NCBI GenBank assembly: GCA_036927565.1
Contig: JAYESD010000001.1
Location: 285,397,560-285,461,559 of the forward strand
Direction: 5' to 3'
DNA: 64,000 nt
Source: Tuctoria greenei
Taxonomy: Eukaryota > Streptophyta > Magnoliopsida > Poales > Poaceae
Position numbers and translations under genes: made by a program. Below, one piece after another: positions 1-10,426 of this stretch; within the stretch, counting starts at the first letter, position 1, and the number at the start of each line of letters is the position of its first letter. The notes under the pieces were generated by a model that worked only from the letters and a program-made list of their open reading frames with translations, did no database searches and was not told the DNA's origin.

Positions 1-1150
1 AGCTCTCCAAAGGTTTTGTACATAGCTCGTACAAATGTTGAGGCTGCATTCTTGAGACCAAATGGCATGGCAGTATAACAATACAATCCATCTACTGTGA
101 TGAAAGAAGTATGCTCTTCATCTTCCCTAGACATTCTGATTTGATGGTACCCAGAATATGCGTCTAGGAAACACAATAATTCACACCCGGAGGTGGAATC
201 CACTATCTGATCTATTCTAGGTAGTGGGAAAGATCTTTTGGACATGCCTTATTCAGTGTTGTGTAGTCGATACAAATCCGAAGCTTCCTGCCGGCCTTGG
301 GTACAACGATTGGGTTTGCCAGCCATTTTGGGTGGAAGACTTCTTGGATGAATCTAGCTTCAAGCAACTTCTTCACTTCTTGTCGTATGAAGTTTTGTCG
401 CTCTGCTGATTGCTTCCGAGGCTTTTGATGTACAGGCCGAGCGTCAGGGTAGATCTCCAGATTATGATCGATCACTTCCCTAGGGATCCCAGGCATTTGT
501 GACGGTTGCCAGGCAAACACATCGACATTAGCCCGGAGGAAAGTGATGAGCATGAGTTCCTATTTGTCATACAGACCTCCCGATATAAGGGTGGTCTCAG
601 CGGCGTAAGAACCGATTTGGATGACTTTTACGGGAATGTCGGTGTCGCCGCTTGGTTGCACGCGAGGTGTGGAGGTCGGGCCTCGATGATGAATGCTCGG
701 TGGTTTTGGAGCTTGCTTCTTTCCAGATTCTTCTTCTTGCGCTGTGGCAAGCGCGTGAAGTTCTTCCAGAGCTGTTACTCCGGCGGTGCGATCTCCACGA
801 ATCCGGAGAACACCAACTGGTGTTGGCATCTTCAACACCAAGTAGCCATAATGAGCAGTAGCCATGGACTTGTATAAGTCTGGCCTGCCCAGAATGGCGT
901 TGAAGGGTAAGTTGATCTGAGCAATGTCAAAGACCAACTTCTCAGTGCGATAGTTCTCCCGAGTCCCAAAGGTTACGGGGAGAGTAATGGCACCAAGTGG
1001 GGTTATGGCCCCCGGACCTACTCCGCAGAAAGGTCAGGAGGGGCGAAGGTCAAAAGGTCGGAGCTGAAGCTTGACGAAAGCTTCGAAGCTTATGAGGTTC
1101 AGCCCCGAACCTCCGTCTACCATTACGTGGTGGAGTTGGATGTTGTTGAT
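1..1150 (-). pseudogene. gypsy pol fragment: protease to reverse transcriptase
   Basis: Reading leftward on the minus strand, an aspartic-protease-like stretch with VDGGSGLNLIS lies near 1120. The segment LGRPDLYKSMATAHYGYLV (around 885) follows, as in RIRE2-like polyproteins. The RT N-terminus with FIQEVFHPKWLANPIVV and RICIDYTTLNKACPKD spans roughly 240-370. Just after NKACPKD the frame is lost by a one-base deletion near 235; in the shifted frame RT continues to the window edge with YSGYHQI and MPFGLKNAAS. A further stop interrupts the stretch after the protease (near 1035). It is a dead copy; the RT catalytic DD motif lies outside the window. Confidence 0.8.
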
Positions 1151-1195
1151 GGTCGGAGATACCATCAATGAGAGTTGACCAGCTCCGATCATATT

Positions 1196-2992
1196 CTAAG
1201 GGCAGTCTGACGTGTTGAAAGTGATGGAAGTATCCATCCACTTCCGGTGCGGCTCCGCCCTGGCGGTGGGAGCCACTGAAGCCATGTCCCGCCGCATGGT
1301 CTTGAGGACATGGCGGGAGGTGGTGTCCCACGAACCACCAAAAATGGTGTTCATGGTTTTCCGACGTTCATTGTCGGAGACGTCGGAGTCGTCGTCAACG
1401 GAGGTGTAAACCGCCTTCAAGACCTTTTTAGGGTCCTGAAAGCCTAACTCCTCTTCAGCCGGAGCTTCGTCGACTTTTTGTTTTCCTTCCCTTTGTCGGA
1501 AAGGAACTTCTTCATGGCGCTTGTTGTAGCGCTCGGCAAGGTTCTGGACCTCTCGGCAGTCTTCCAAGTTGTGGTTGTTCGACTTATGAATAGGACACCA
1601 CACTTTGGAGTTGTCACCGTCTTCTGATGATGGCCGAGGTCATTTCTCGAGGCGTGGCCCTCGGTCACCCGGAGCTACGGCAGCTGCAGTAGTAGGTGTG
1701 CTGGCCGGCGGCTTTTTCTTGTCGTTGGACTTTTTCTTCTTTTTGCCACTCCCGGAGGTAGTGGCTTCACCCTTGGAGGATTTTTTATTATCCTCCGGAG
1801 GTGGTTTGGAGTGCATTTCACGGCCCTCCGCAACTTTGGCACACTTGTCTGCCAAGCTGAGGAGCTATGTGACGCTGGTGATCTCCTTGATCGCCAGCTT
1901 TTCCAACATCTTCTTGTCTCGTACGCCCTGTCTAAATGCCACAATAACAGAGGCGCTGGAGATAGAAGGAATAGTGTTTCATACCTGGGAGAACCTCTGG
2001 ATGAAGGAACGCAGGGATTGTCCCCACTTCTGCGTGACAGCAAAAAGGTCCAGTTCGGTGTCTGGTCGGGTGTATGAACTCCCGAAATTGGCGGTGAACT
2101 GTTGGCACAGTTTCGCCCAACTATTGATGGAGTTGGGCAGAAGGCTCATGAACCAGGACTTGGCAGTCCCAGTTAAAGCCACTGGGAAGTAGTTGGCCAT
2201 TATGGCCTCGTTACCTCCGGCCGCAAGCATTGCAGTGGAGTAAATCTGGAGAAACTCAGTGGGATTGACAGTCCCATCAAATTTCTTCGGCAGGTGAGGT
2301 TGGAACTTTTGTGGCCATCTGACCATGCGTAGGTGCATGGCCAGGGCAGAACAGCATCCTCCTATTCCCTCGGGAGCAGGACTGTCTCGAGCCTCTCGCC
2401 TTTCGCGAGCACGCTCAATATGGACGCGGCCGTCCAGTTGACGGTAACGGCGATCAAGCTCCACCCGGATGTCATGAGTTGAAAGTCTCGTTACTATATG
2501 GGTGTGTTGCGCCCCGGAAGGCAGCTACGTCACTTGTTGAGACGCAGCACGCCTCCTATTTTGGGAAGCGTGCGGACCAAGTCTGCCCGACAAAGTCCGA
2601 TGCTACGATGGGGCCCGCCCCGAGGGGGAGGACCTTGGTTGCTGATGCTATCGGCTGCTGCTGCAACCAAATGCTCCATCAGCCCTCCACTGCTCCATTG
2701 CACCCTGGGATGCACCTGGAGGCGGTGGGCATTGGAGAAGAGCATGTGCAGCGTGGAGCGCATGTTCAGGATTGTTGTTATTCGCCGATGTTGTGACCGA
2801 CGTAGATGCCCCGTCCCGTTGTCCAGCTTGATTTGCTGGTGCAGACAGTGGCGGCGGAGGCATGACTCCTGCTGGAGCCGCGACACCTGCTGGTTGTTGC
2901 ATGTTGGAGGGATTGCCTCCAGCAGGTTGCGCGGCGGGGTTGCCGTTGGACGATCCAGCAGCTGAGTTCACCATTCTTGAAATATCGGGCAT
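1196..2992 (-). pseudogene. gypsy gag remnant
   Basis: Gag-like reading is spread over several frames on the minus strand. The N-terminus starts at 2992 and is Pro/Ala/Gln rich. The gag core (1979-2464) contains PKKFDGTVNPTEFLQIYSTA, ALTGTAKSWF and WAKLCQQFTANF, typical of plant gypsy retrotransposon gag. A downstream Cys/His cluster (CPIHKSNNHNLEDC) lies at 1196-1603. Frame changes between these blocks show at least two frameshifts. The distance from the LTR (25 bp) fits a leader that begins with the primer-binding region. Assignment to gag is firm; no intact product is possible. Confidence 0.75.
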
Positions 2993-3016
2993 GCTCCCCC
3001 TTCCTAGCGCGCCAAC

Positions 3017-3863
3017 TGTCGGAGTGTTTTTCTGGCAAATCTCCCGATACTACCATTGGTAGCTCGCGGAGTTTGTAGTTCGGTGTTGGGTGCGCAGAGA
3101 TTCTGAAGAGTATGGCAAATGGGCACAAGGATTTACGTGGTTCGGGCCGCCTGAGCGTAATACCCTACTCCAAGGGGTGTGTAGCTATTGTATTGAGTGT
3201 CTAAGAGCTTCTAGAGGGTTTTCAGCCCAGAGACTGTGTCGTGTGTATCATCGACCAGCCCTTTTATAGTACAAGGACTGGCCGTTACACCGCTAGCCTG
3301 GCCCGACATGCGGCCCCGGTGGTTACTAATGTTTAATACATAATTAATGAGATTAATTACCCTTAATAGCGTGGTAACGGGACCTAACAGTGTCATTACT
3401 GGTATTAAGGGCCCTCTGATCGTGTGTCATTAATATGGTAATAATGACACTTAATCAGGTCTTGAAGTCTTTGATTGCTCCTTGGAGGTCCAAGCCGTTG
3501 GGGGTTCACCAGCTTGATTGTTGAGGTTGAAGGTTCGGCGGTTTGGACACGTGGCAGCTTCGGAGCTATTCGTCTGGGACGGGTAGGTCCGGTGTAGATG
3601 TACACGTGTTGATACTGGAGCTTCCCTCTATTGGAGGTTAGGTCTGGGGGTGCCGCGCAAGTGTTTAGCCCGGAGCTATCCCATGTGTGGGATATAGGTC
3701 CGGCTACAGTGTACACGTGGCAGTACTGGGACTAACCATAGATGGGGGGCATGTCCAGTCCCGTATGACATGTGGGGCCTTTGCAGGTCTTCAACTCAGA
3801 CAGGTGAAGTCATTTTGGTGTTTTTGTAGTCCCAAGGGGTATACGGTACACAGGGTACTGACA
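3017..3863 (-). repeat. LTR (5' LTR) of the gypsy element
   Basis: This 847-bp block starts with TGTCGG and ends with CTGACA, giving the inverted TG...CA ends of an LTR. On the inner side it is followed on the minus strand by TTGGCGCGCTAGGAAGG, the position and character of a gypsy primer-binding region. The outer end joins copia pol sequence directly. The second LTR is outside the window, so the boundaries rest on the terminal motifs and the break in homology rather than on an LTR pair. Confidence 0.75.
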
Positions 3864-3866
3864 GTG

Positions 3867-4627
3867 GCCCCCTACCAATGTCACATGGTATTACTCTAAG
3901 CAAGAGTCAGTGTCCTTCGACACCTGATGAGAAAAAGAGGATGAGGGCGATTCCTTATGCTTCGGCTATTGGATCCATCATGTATGCCATGCTATGTACA
4001 TGTCCAGATGTATCTTATGCTCTAAGTATCACAAACAGGTATCAATCAGATTATGGTGAGGCTCATTGGACCGTTGTCAAAAACATCCTTAAGTACTTGA
4101 GAAGAACTAAGGATGTGTTCTTAGTGTTTGGAGGTGAAGAAAAGCTCGTTGTAAAATGTTACACTGATGCCAACTTCCAAACTGATAAGGATGATTCTAG
4201 ATCGCAATCCGGATTTGTGTTTTGCCTCAATGGAGGGGTAGTGAGCTGGAAAAATTCCAAGCAAGATACAGTTGCAGATTCAACCACAGAGGCGGAGTAC
4301 ATTGCAGCTTCTGAAGCTGCAAAGGAAGTTGTTTGGATCAGAAAATTTGTTTCTGAGTTGGGTGTTGTTCCTAGCGCGTCCAGTCTTGTGGATCTCTACT
4401 GTGACAATAGTGGAGTCATCACACAGGCAAAGGAGCCTAGATCACACAAATGATCCAAACACATACTACGACGCTATCACCTCATTCGAGAGATCATCAA
4501 CCGAGGTTATGTGAAGATATGCAAGGTGCACACAAATTTGAATGTTGCAGATCCGTTGACAAAGCCTCTTCCACAATCAAAGCATGAGGTACACACGAGA
4601 TCTATATGTAGATACTTACATCAGTGA
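3867..4627 (+). pseudogene. copia pol C-terminus (end of RT, RNase H), nonsense-mutated
   Basis: The frame opens with the copia signature MSHGITLSKSQCP and IPYASAIGSIMYAM. It continues through RNase H with CYTDANFQTDKDDSRSQSG, the STTEAEYIAASEA box and DLYCDNSGVI. A TGA at 4451-4453 replaces the Arg normally found in the SHKRSKHI-type motif. The same frame then reads to the natural end with KVHTNLNVADPLTKPLPQ and stops at 4625-4627. The N-terminal side is cut by the gypsy insertion. RNase H would degrade the RNA strand of the RNA/DNA hybrid during reverse transcription; this copy cannot. Confidence 0.88.
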
Positions 4628-5571
4628 CCATAGTGTGTAGTGGGAGACTTGTGTCATAGCTATGTTTATGTACTATTAAATAAATTGTTATATGAGTAAT
4701 CATTATTTACATTGATCATCAAGTATGTGACTTGTTCGTGAAACTCTTTGTTAAAAGTAATGTTACTCTAGATGATTCTTAGTCTATATCATTATATGAG
4801 ATAATGATTGCATACAGACTAGCACATGTATTAATTGATGATCACGTTTCACAGATCATAGATTTGGAGATATCGAATTAATAATGTGAACACATGTTAG
4901 TGAACATGGTGTTGGATTGACCCACTCTGAGACACTGCTGGGATTGTTATTTTCATATGTGTCATCAGTTGGTCTTGAGTGATACACCTTCTAGATCCTT
5001 ACACCTGAGATCGCCATTGTTTCTCACTATGCGTAGTTGTGTACTTTGAGACTACCAAACGCTACTCCGTAATTGGGTAGTCATAAAAGTAGTCTTTGGG
5101 TATATAATGAAACATAGAATGGGATGTGCGCAGATCAAGATGGGATTTGCCCCTCCTTAATAATAGGAGAAATATCTTTGGGACCCTCAAGATAGTTGGA
5201 TTTGAAAGTGCATGGTCATGCCAAGGTGATTAAAGGTTAATCACAGTGACTAAAAGTTAGTCATGGAATGAATCCACTATTTGATCGAGTGAATGGTCGA
5301 GCTATCACAAGTATGGCACGCATCTCGCCTTGAGCTTGACTGGTATTGTGAGGCAAAGGGATTAGCATGTTGAATGTATCTAGGTTCGGCCGATATGATC
5401 TTTATGTACATTCGGGAGTCAGTATGTCCTGCTAGGTACCTCTACTGACTTGTGGTTGGAAACGGTTTCCATTCACAACCGACTGCACATGAACCTAACA
5501 GGACACACACTTAAGGAGTTGGAATATCGAAAATCTTGGCTAGATGATTGTCTCTAGTGCTAGTGGGAGAT
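4628..5571 (+). other. copia 3' non-coding region with polypurine tract
   Basis: About 940 bp without coding capacity lie between the pol stop and the LTR. A purine-rich GTGGGAGA tract sits at 5563-5570 immediately before the LTR and is the likely plus-strand primer. A near-identical tract, TAGTGGGAGACTTG, occurs at 4638-4651 directly after pol, a second possible priming site. Otherwise AT-rich with no recognised signal. Confidence 0.6.
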
Positions 5572-6077
5572 TGTTGGTGATATGCCCATGAGGCAATCAT
5601 AACAATTTGGGTTAAGGCCTATTGGATATTTGATCCATAAGCAATTAGGGTACTAATAGGCCTGTGACCTAAAAGCTCATTAGTACACCTATAAATATGA
5701 GGGGTAGGGTTAGGGGCTAATGACACCACCACGTGACAGTCCTAGTCGCCACCCCTTGCAGGCCTCATGCCAAGACCCTTGCTGTGTACGCGGTGCTAGC
5801 ACACCGGCGCACAACGTTCCTCTCCGTACGTGTGGACTCCGTGGAGGCGCTGTTGCTACTTCTGCGCTGATCGGCTATGACGAACGTGTTCTTCTACTAC
5901 AGTCGAGAAGAGGGCGAGGAGGAGATGAACGGGGTCATCTACTTCCCCTACACCGACACGTATCTACGTTCCGCTGCGCTGCGTGTCTAGTGGTAACGAT
6001 CCATGACCTCTGTACTCGCATGTTTCCTTAGTGATGCGGTAGAGTTGCTAGAGTAGTGTACTATCGATTCCCCAACA
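5572..6077 (+). repeat. 3' LTR of copia element
   Basis: This 506-bp LTR starts TGTTGG and ends CCAACA, perfect 6-bp inverted termini. A TATA-like box (CCTATAAATATG) lies near 5689-5700 and the polypurine tract directly precedes it. The start TGTTGGTGATATGCCC resembles copia LTRs of grasses. The partner LTR is not in the window. Confidence 0.82.
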
Positions 6078-6200
6078 ACAAAAAGGTTATACATGTATAC
6101 TTATGTCTGACGACTTTCGTGATAGTATTACTATCTTCAGATGGCCGAGTTCTCACCTAGCACGCCATCTTTGTGATCTCTATCGTTGCAAGCATACGTA

Positions 6201-6422
6201 CTCCTTCGGTCCTTCCGTTCCAATACAAAAGTGAAAAGGTATTATAGTGTTCAAGTTTTACTTAAAATGTAATTGACTTTAGTGATAGGATTTTTTGTAA
6301 TTAATTTGGTAGCTGAAGGATGTGTGGGTAAAGATAAAATAAAGAGGGTAATAATCTTTTATCTCTATTGAAATTTTTACATTAGAATGCTAGGATACCT
6401 TATATATTGGAATATAGGGGAG
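6201..6422. mobile_element. Stowaway-like MITE
   Basis: About 222 bp with inverted ends. The left end CTCCTTCGGTCCTTCCGTTC and the complement of the right end, CTCCCCTATATTCCAATA, are variants of the Stowaway terminal sequence CTCCCTCCGTYCC. Flanking dinucleotides are TA on both sides (6199-6200 and 6423-6424), as expected for a Tc1/mariner-type target. No coding capacity; it would depend on a transposase elsewhere. Confidence 0.75.
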
Positions 6423-6598
6423 TATAAAGCAGTGGTATGTGTCATGTACTCTAATCACAAAACTAGTGTTTCTGCAGTAATGTAGGCATACCTCAGTAGA
6501 GGAACACAATTCTTGAGCTTTATTGACAGTTCTATTCCTGACAGCTTTTTGCCCCGAGTGTGTAGGAGAATCAAACTCACAACATGAGAATCAAACTA

Positions 6599-6678
6599 TT
6601 CTCTCTATCTCAAAATATTTGTCACTCTATAATTCAGTTTTGAACTAGAGAGTGACAAGTATTTTGAAATGGAAGGAG
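6599..6678. mobile_element. miniature foldback MITE (Stowaway-like)
   Basis: An 80-bp element that is almost all inverted repeat. The left arm contains CTCAAAATATTTGTCACTCT and the right arm AGAGTGACAAGTATTTTGAA, separated by a loop of about 20 bp. TA flanks both ends (6597-6598, 6679-6680). The outer bases (CTCCTTCCATTTCAAAAT on the complement) match the Stowaway end consensus loosely. Confidence 0.75.
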
Positions 6679-6835
6679 TACTAGACTAGCCTCTTTCATA
6701 AATCGCAATTTCACATCTAAGTCATTCACCGAATTGTACGGCAAGAGTTCAGATTTGTGTTTGTGATTTTATTCCTATTTTGCATGATTAAATTAAAATA
6801 GGGATAAAAATCATAAAATAAATTAAATTAAGGAT

Positions 6836-6848
6836 AAAATTACAAGCA
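6836..6848. repeat. TSD of LINE, upstream copy
   Basis: AAAATTACAAGCA occurs here and again at 14226-14238 just after the A-rich tail. Part of the A run may belong to the tail; the core ATTACAAGCA is unambiguous. Confidence 0.8.
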
Positions 6849-6944
6849 CAAAGAGGATGGCGCTCCCGACCCGCTCCCACGCCCTCACCACCCCCGCATG
6901 CCACCACCACTCGTCGCCGTCGGGATGTCATCCCTGGTGATCCC

Positions 6945-9900
6945 GTGCGGGCCCACCCTCGTCCTCGTGCCATGGACGGTGACCGTCCGCCTCTCGATAT
7001 CAGCGGATGGAGTTTCGCGAAAGGTAGAGACTTCCAGTCCAAGGTGATGCACCTGCTCTCCTCCTCTGTCCACCATCCCTCCTCCTCCATTGTGAGCGCT
7101 TTCTTCATGTTGGCTATTTTCCGCCGCTTCACTTTCCGGCTCCATGAGAAATCTGTTGGTTGGGCGCTCACCGCCTCCCTGGGGGGCACCCCGGGTGGCT
7201 TTCATGTCTCCATGGCTCGCAATCGTCACTTTCGGTTTGCGGTTGCATCACGCCATGTTGGTCAGTTAGTTCACTTCCTTAGAAGGGTGACCACGGCGCA
7301 CTTCGATGTCTACTTCTTCCTCTGGTACGACGAGGCCCCCAATTGGGTGCAAGATCAACGCTCCTGGCGGCGTGAAGAAGATGCGGCCTGGCAGACCGTC
7401 CCCTCACATTCCCTGTTCCCTCACTGCCGCAAGACAGTTTCCTACGCCTCCCCACCCCGTCAAACCTCCCCTCTCCATATTCATCAACCACTGCCACCCC
7501 ATCGCACCCCCATCTTGCCTCAACGCCCGTCCAACACCATCAAGGTTGGGGGCATCAACTATCCGATTCTCATGGAACATGTGGTTCCATTGGCTCATGT
7601 CTTCCACTCTCTCCGTCATGATCTGCGTCGGCGATCCTCCGACCAGGTCTAGGCCCCCACCGTTCATCGCCTTGCTGTTGACCACTTTCAGGTGAACTTC
7701 GTTGCCCCCTCCATCGTGGGGAAGGGTCCACCTCTAGTTGAAACTCATCTTTACAAACCTGGGGCCTACCAACCTAGAGTTTCGAATTCCAAATCCGGGA
7801 GACAACCGCACCATATCTGGGCAGTTAGATTGCCTCCCTCTTGCAGATAGAACCCAACATTTACTCGTTCGGTGGACTTTGGCCCAGCCAGCTCATCACA
7901 AAACCGCCCCCCTCTCAATACTCCGCAGGCGATATTCCCGCCATAATGAGCATCCCTGACACACCCAATGCCATCGCCAACTCTCCCCTTCCCAATACTG
8001 CACTATCACATCCTTCTACCACCCGAAGTAACTCCACCTGGCGCCGCTCCCCACCATTAATCCCTCACGGCTGCTATTTCTGATGATGTAGTCCCAACCA
8101 CTTTGCCAAAACCTGTCGCGCTAGTCCTTGATGCTCTTGCTGCCTTCAACCGGGCCACAGAGCAGTCGCCTGCTCCTCTCCCTGCGTGCACCGTCTTGTT
8201 TGGAAGCCCAAGAGCTCTAAGACCGCCCCCTCCCAGGCTCCTCTAATGGGTCTACCCCGTACTGATGGAAACCAACAGTCGGTCTGCCCCTCCCACCACC
8301 CCCGCTTCCAGCGTCAGTTCTGCCCTCCACGTACGCTAGCATGCCCCCACCTCACCTTGCCTGGCTCTCCACCTCCTTGATCCCCTTATACCCCCCGGGC
8401 AGGCACCGCAACCCACCCCCTCAGATAACAGCGAATTGCACATCATACAACGCAAAACCCCTCCTCCAACAATGGCAAATTTCCCCATTGATCCCCAGCG
8501 CTTCCTCCCCCACGGCCACATCTTCGTGCTCGATGGCGGTCTGGCCAGGGTCCCTCGCCTCTCCCACCACCTCTCGATGGTTGCACTCCGCAAGCATGGG
8601 AGCTATATCATCGCCAAGGACCATCATGGCCACATGAACCACGCTGAGTATGACTGGTTCCGCAACCGCATTTCTCAAGTTCTTGATCAGAAGTTTGGGC
8701 TCAGGGTCAGCTCCTCCTTCATCACCCCCTGGGCATCGACCTCTTCCAGCTGGAATTAGGCTACCACCATGACATCCTCCTCCGGGAGGAGCCCATTATC
8801 GTCGACAACCACCAGATCGCCTTCTCCTGCCATGACTTTGGCATCAACTATCGCACCACCAACTATAGCCATTGTGGTTGGATCCTCATACTCGGCTTCC
8901 CTCTCAACTACCAGTCTGTGGAGCATGTTGATGCGGTTGTGGCCAGCTTCGGCCACCTTCTCTCTTAGCACAACGTATCAAGGCAACTTGGGTACGTCCT
9001 TTGCATATGCATGTACAATGGCACTAGGTCTGTCCCCCGCTGCCTAGCGCTTCGCCATGGTGATACTAGGGGACAGGCCTAGTCTTGGACCTATCGCGTG
9101 GTCATCCTCAACGGGGCACTCATCCTGCCCCACCACCCTCCGGGTGAAGATGGTGTTCCACCTGGGGGGAACCCTTTCCCCCCGCCGGTGGATCTGGACA
9201 ACTATGCGAAAGATCTCGAGGCGGAGGCTTTCAACCTCCCACCACCCAACCCCGACCTGGTCTAGGATGCTGCGGTGGCATCGACCCAGTCCAAAGATGC
9301 CAACGACAACAACAATGGTTGGGGAGCCTGGCACCAGCCGCAGTAAAACCCCCTCCAGGCTCCTCAGGAGATTAGCATCGGCTCAGACCTCACTCGCTCT
9401 GGGAGCTCCAACTCCTCTAACACCGGTGCAACTGTTCACCTACCCCCTCCTGTCATAATACCCCTTCTGTTATTTGGTACTGACAGGATAGTCCAGCCGG
9501 ATTGGGTTTCCCGTTTGACTCTGGCGCCCTGCGCCGCCTCCTGGCGGCCGCCCTCCCGAATGTGGACTCCGCCTGGCGGTTGGCACTGATAGTGCCTATT
9601 CACCCCCTGCTCGGCCCCGACTCAGACCGCCCGGAGTCCTCGGCGATGGGTGCTCGCCGCGACCGCTCCACCTCTGCCAGCCTCAGGGCGCTGTCGTCTC
9701 CTGTGACCCCAGCCAACCCTCCCTCTGTCGGCGCCTTCGACAGGATCCTTGGTCGCCATTCGCGCTCTGATCTGGTCCAGGTACCCCAACTTGATTCCCA
9801 CCTCAATGACACTGCCCCTATGCTTACCAGGAGCACCTCGCGTCGACCGGCTCCCGTATCGCATGACACCCTTAGGAGGAGCCCCCGTATTGCTGCTGTG

Positions 9901-10176
9901 CTGAACGAGTGTCGGATCCCCCCACATTCTACTAGGAATGCTACCTCTCCGGCTCGTTCTACGCCAACTGGTAATACCCGGAGAACTCTCTTCCCCGGTC
10001 CTACCAAAATCCCAACCCCTGCTGCTATTGAATCCGCGCCTGCTCTGTATCCTCACCTCCCAATTGTGGTTCTACAGGGTCAGGCAGAGCGATGCAACAT
10101 CGACGCGGTGATGGTTATCGCTGCACTTCGCTTGCATTCTGGGGTGCCGGGCGCGACTCCACCGTCTGATCAATGA
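6945..10176 (+). pseudogene. LINE ORF1 (gag-like) remnant
   Basis: The first open block (6945-7652, likely start Met at 6972) carries a conserved grass-LINE module with FRLHEKSVGWAL, GGTPGGFHVSMARNRHFRF and TAHFDVYFFLW. A decayed zinc-knuckle-like stretch follows near 8070-8120 (CYF, then NHFAKTC, with stops between). A second conserved block at 8436-8990 reads MANFPIDPQRFLPHGHIFVL, then after a one-base frameshift near 8730 GIDLFQLELGYH and GWILILGFPLNYQ. The tail (9502-10176) is Ser/Pro/Arg rich with RRSPRIAAVL. ORF1 proteins bind the LINE RNA. At least three frames are used, so no product is made. Confidence 0.75.
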
Positions 10177-10426
10177 GTCCCTGTGTCTTCCGGAAGAGCA
10201 CCATGTAGGCTGATTTTGTTTTTTACCTCCGCTTATGTAATCCCTGCATGTATGCTATTCTCATTGTGTGCTGGCTGTCGTGGAAGCCCATCATATTTTG
10301 GAACATAAATGCCTTTTGCCTAGCTCCGAGAGGGATCCTCCTGATTTGGACTCATTCTGATTTCTGTGTGCTTACGTCAAGATTATGTCTTGACCCAAAA
10401 TTTGCCTTTCGCCACTGGTTTTCCCA

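Larger units (their letters stand above)
1..3863 (-). mobile_element. Ty3/gypsy LTR retrotransposon, 5' portion (degenerate)
   Basis: The minus strand reads LTR (3863-3017), gag-like region, then protease and reverse transcriptase running off position 1. The protein remains resemble plant gypsy elements of the RIRE2/Tat kind: a long Pro/Ala-rich gag N-terminus, a gag core, a protease with DGGS, and an RT segment. Stops and frameshifts break the frames, so it is non-functional. The LTR outer end abuts copia coding sequence at 3864, so this element inserted into the copia element. Its other end and the left copy of the TSD lie outside the window. Confidence 0.85.
3864..6077 (+). mobile_element. 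Ty1/copia retrotransposon, 3' portion
   Basis: Contains the RNase H end of a copia polyprotein, about 940 bp of 3' non-coding sequence, a polypurine tract and a 3' LTR, in that order on the plus strand. The 5' part is displaced to the left of the gypsy element that interrupts it at 3863/3864. No second LTR is visible in the window. The element is dead because of an in-frame stop in RNase H. Confidence 0.88.
6078..6848. other. spacer with two MITEs, no gene seen
   Basis: AT-rich DNA between the copia LTR and the LINE. It holds the two Stowaway-like elements described separately. The last 13 bases (6836-6848) are the upstream TSD of the LINE. No ORF with recognisable content. Confidence 0.7.

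Noticed and set aside
5720..6031. 103-codon ORF in the copia LTR.
   Set aside because: Lies wholly in LTR sequence downstream of the TATA box, with no recognisable content.
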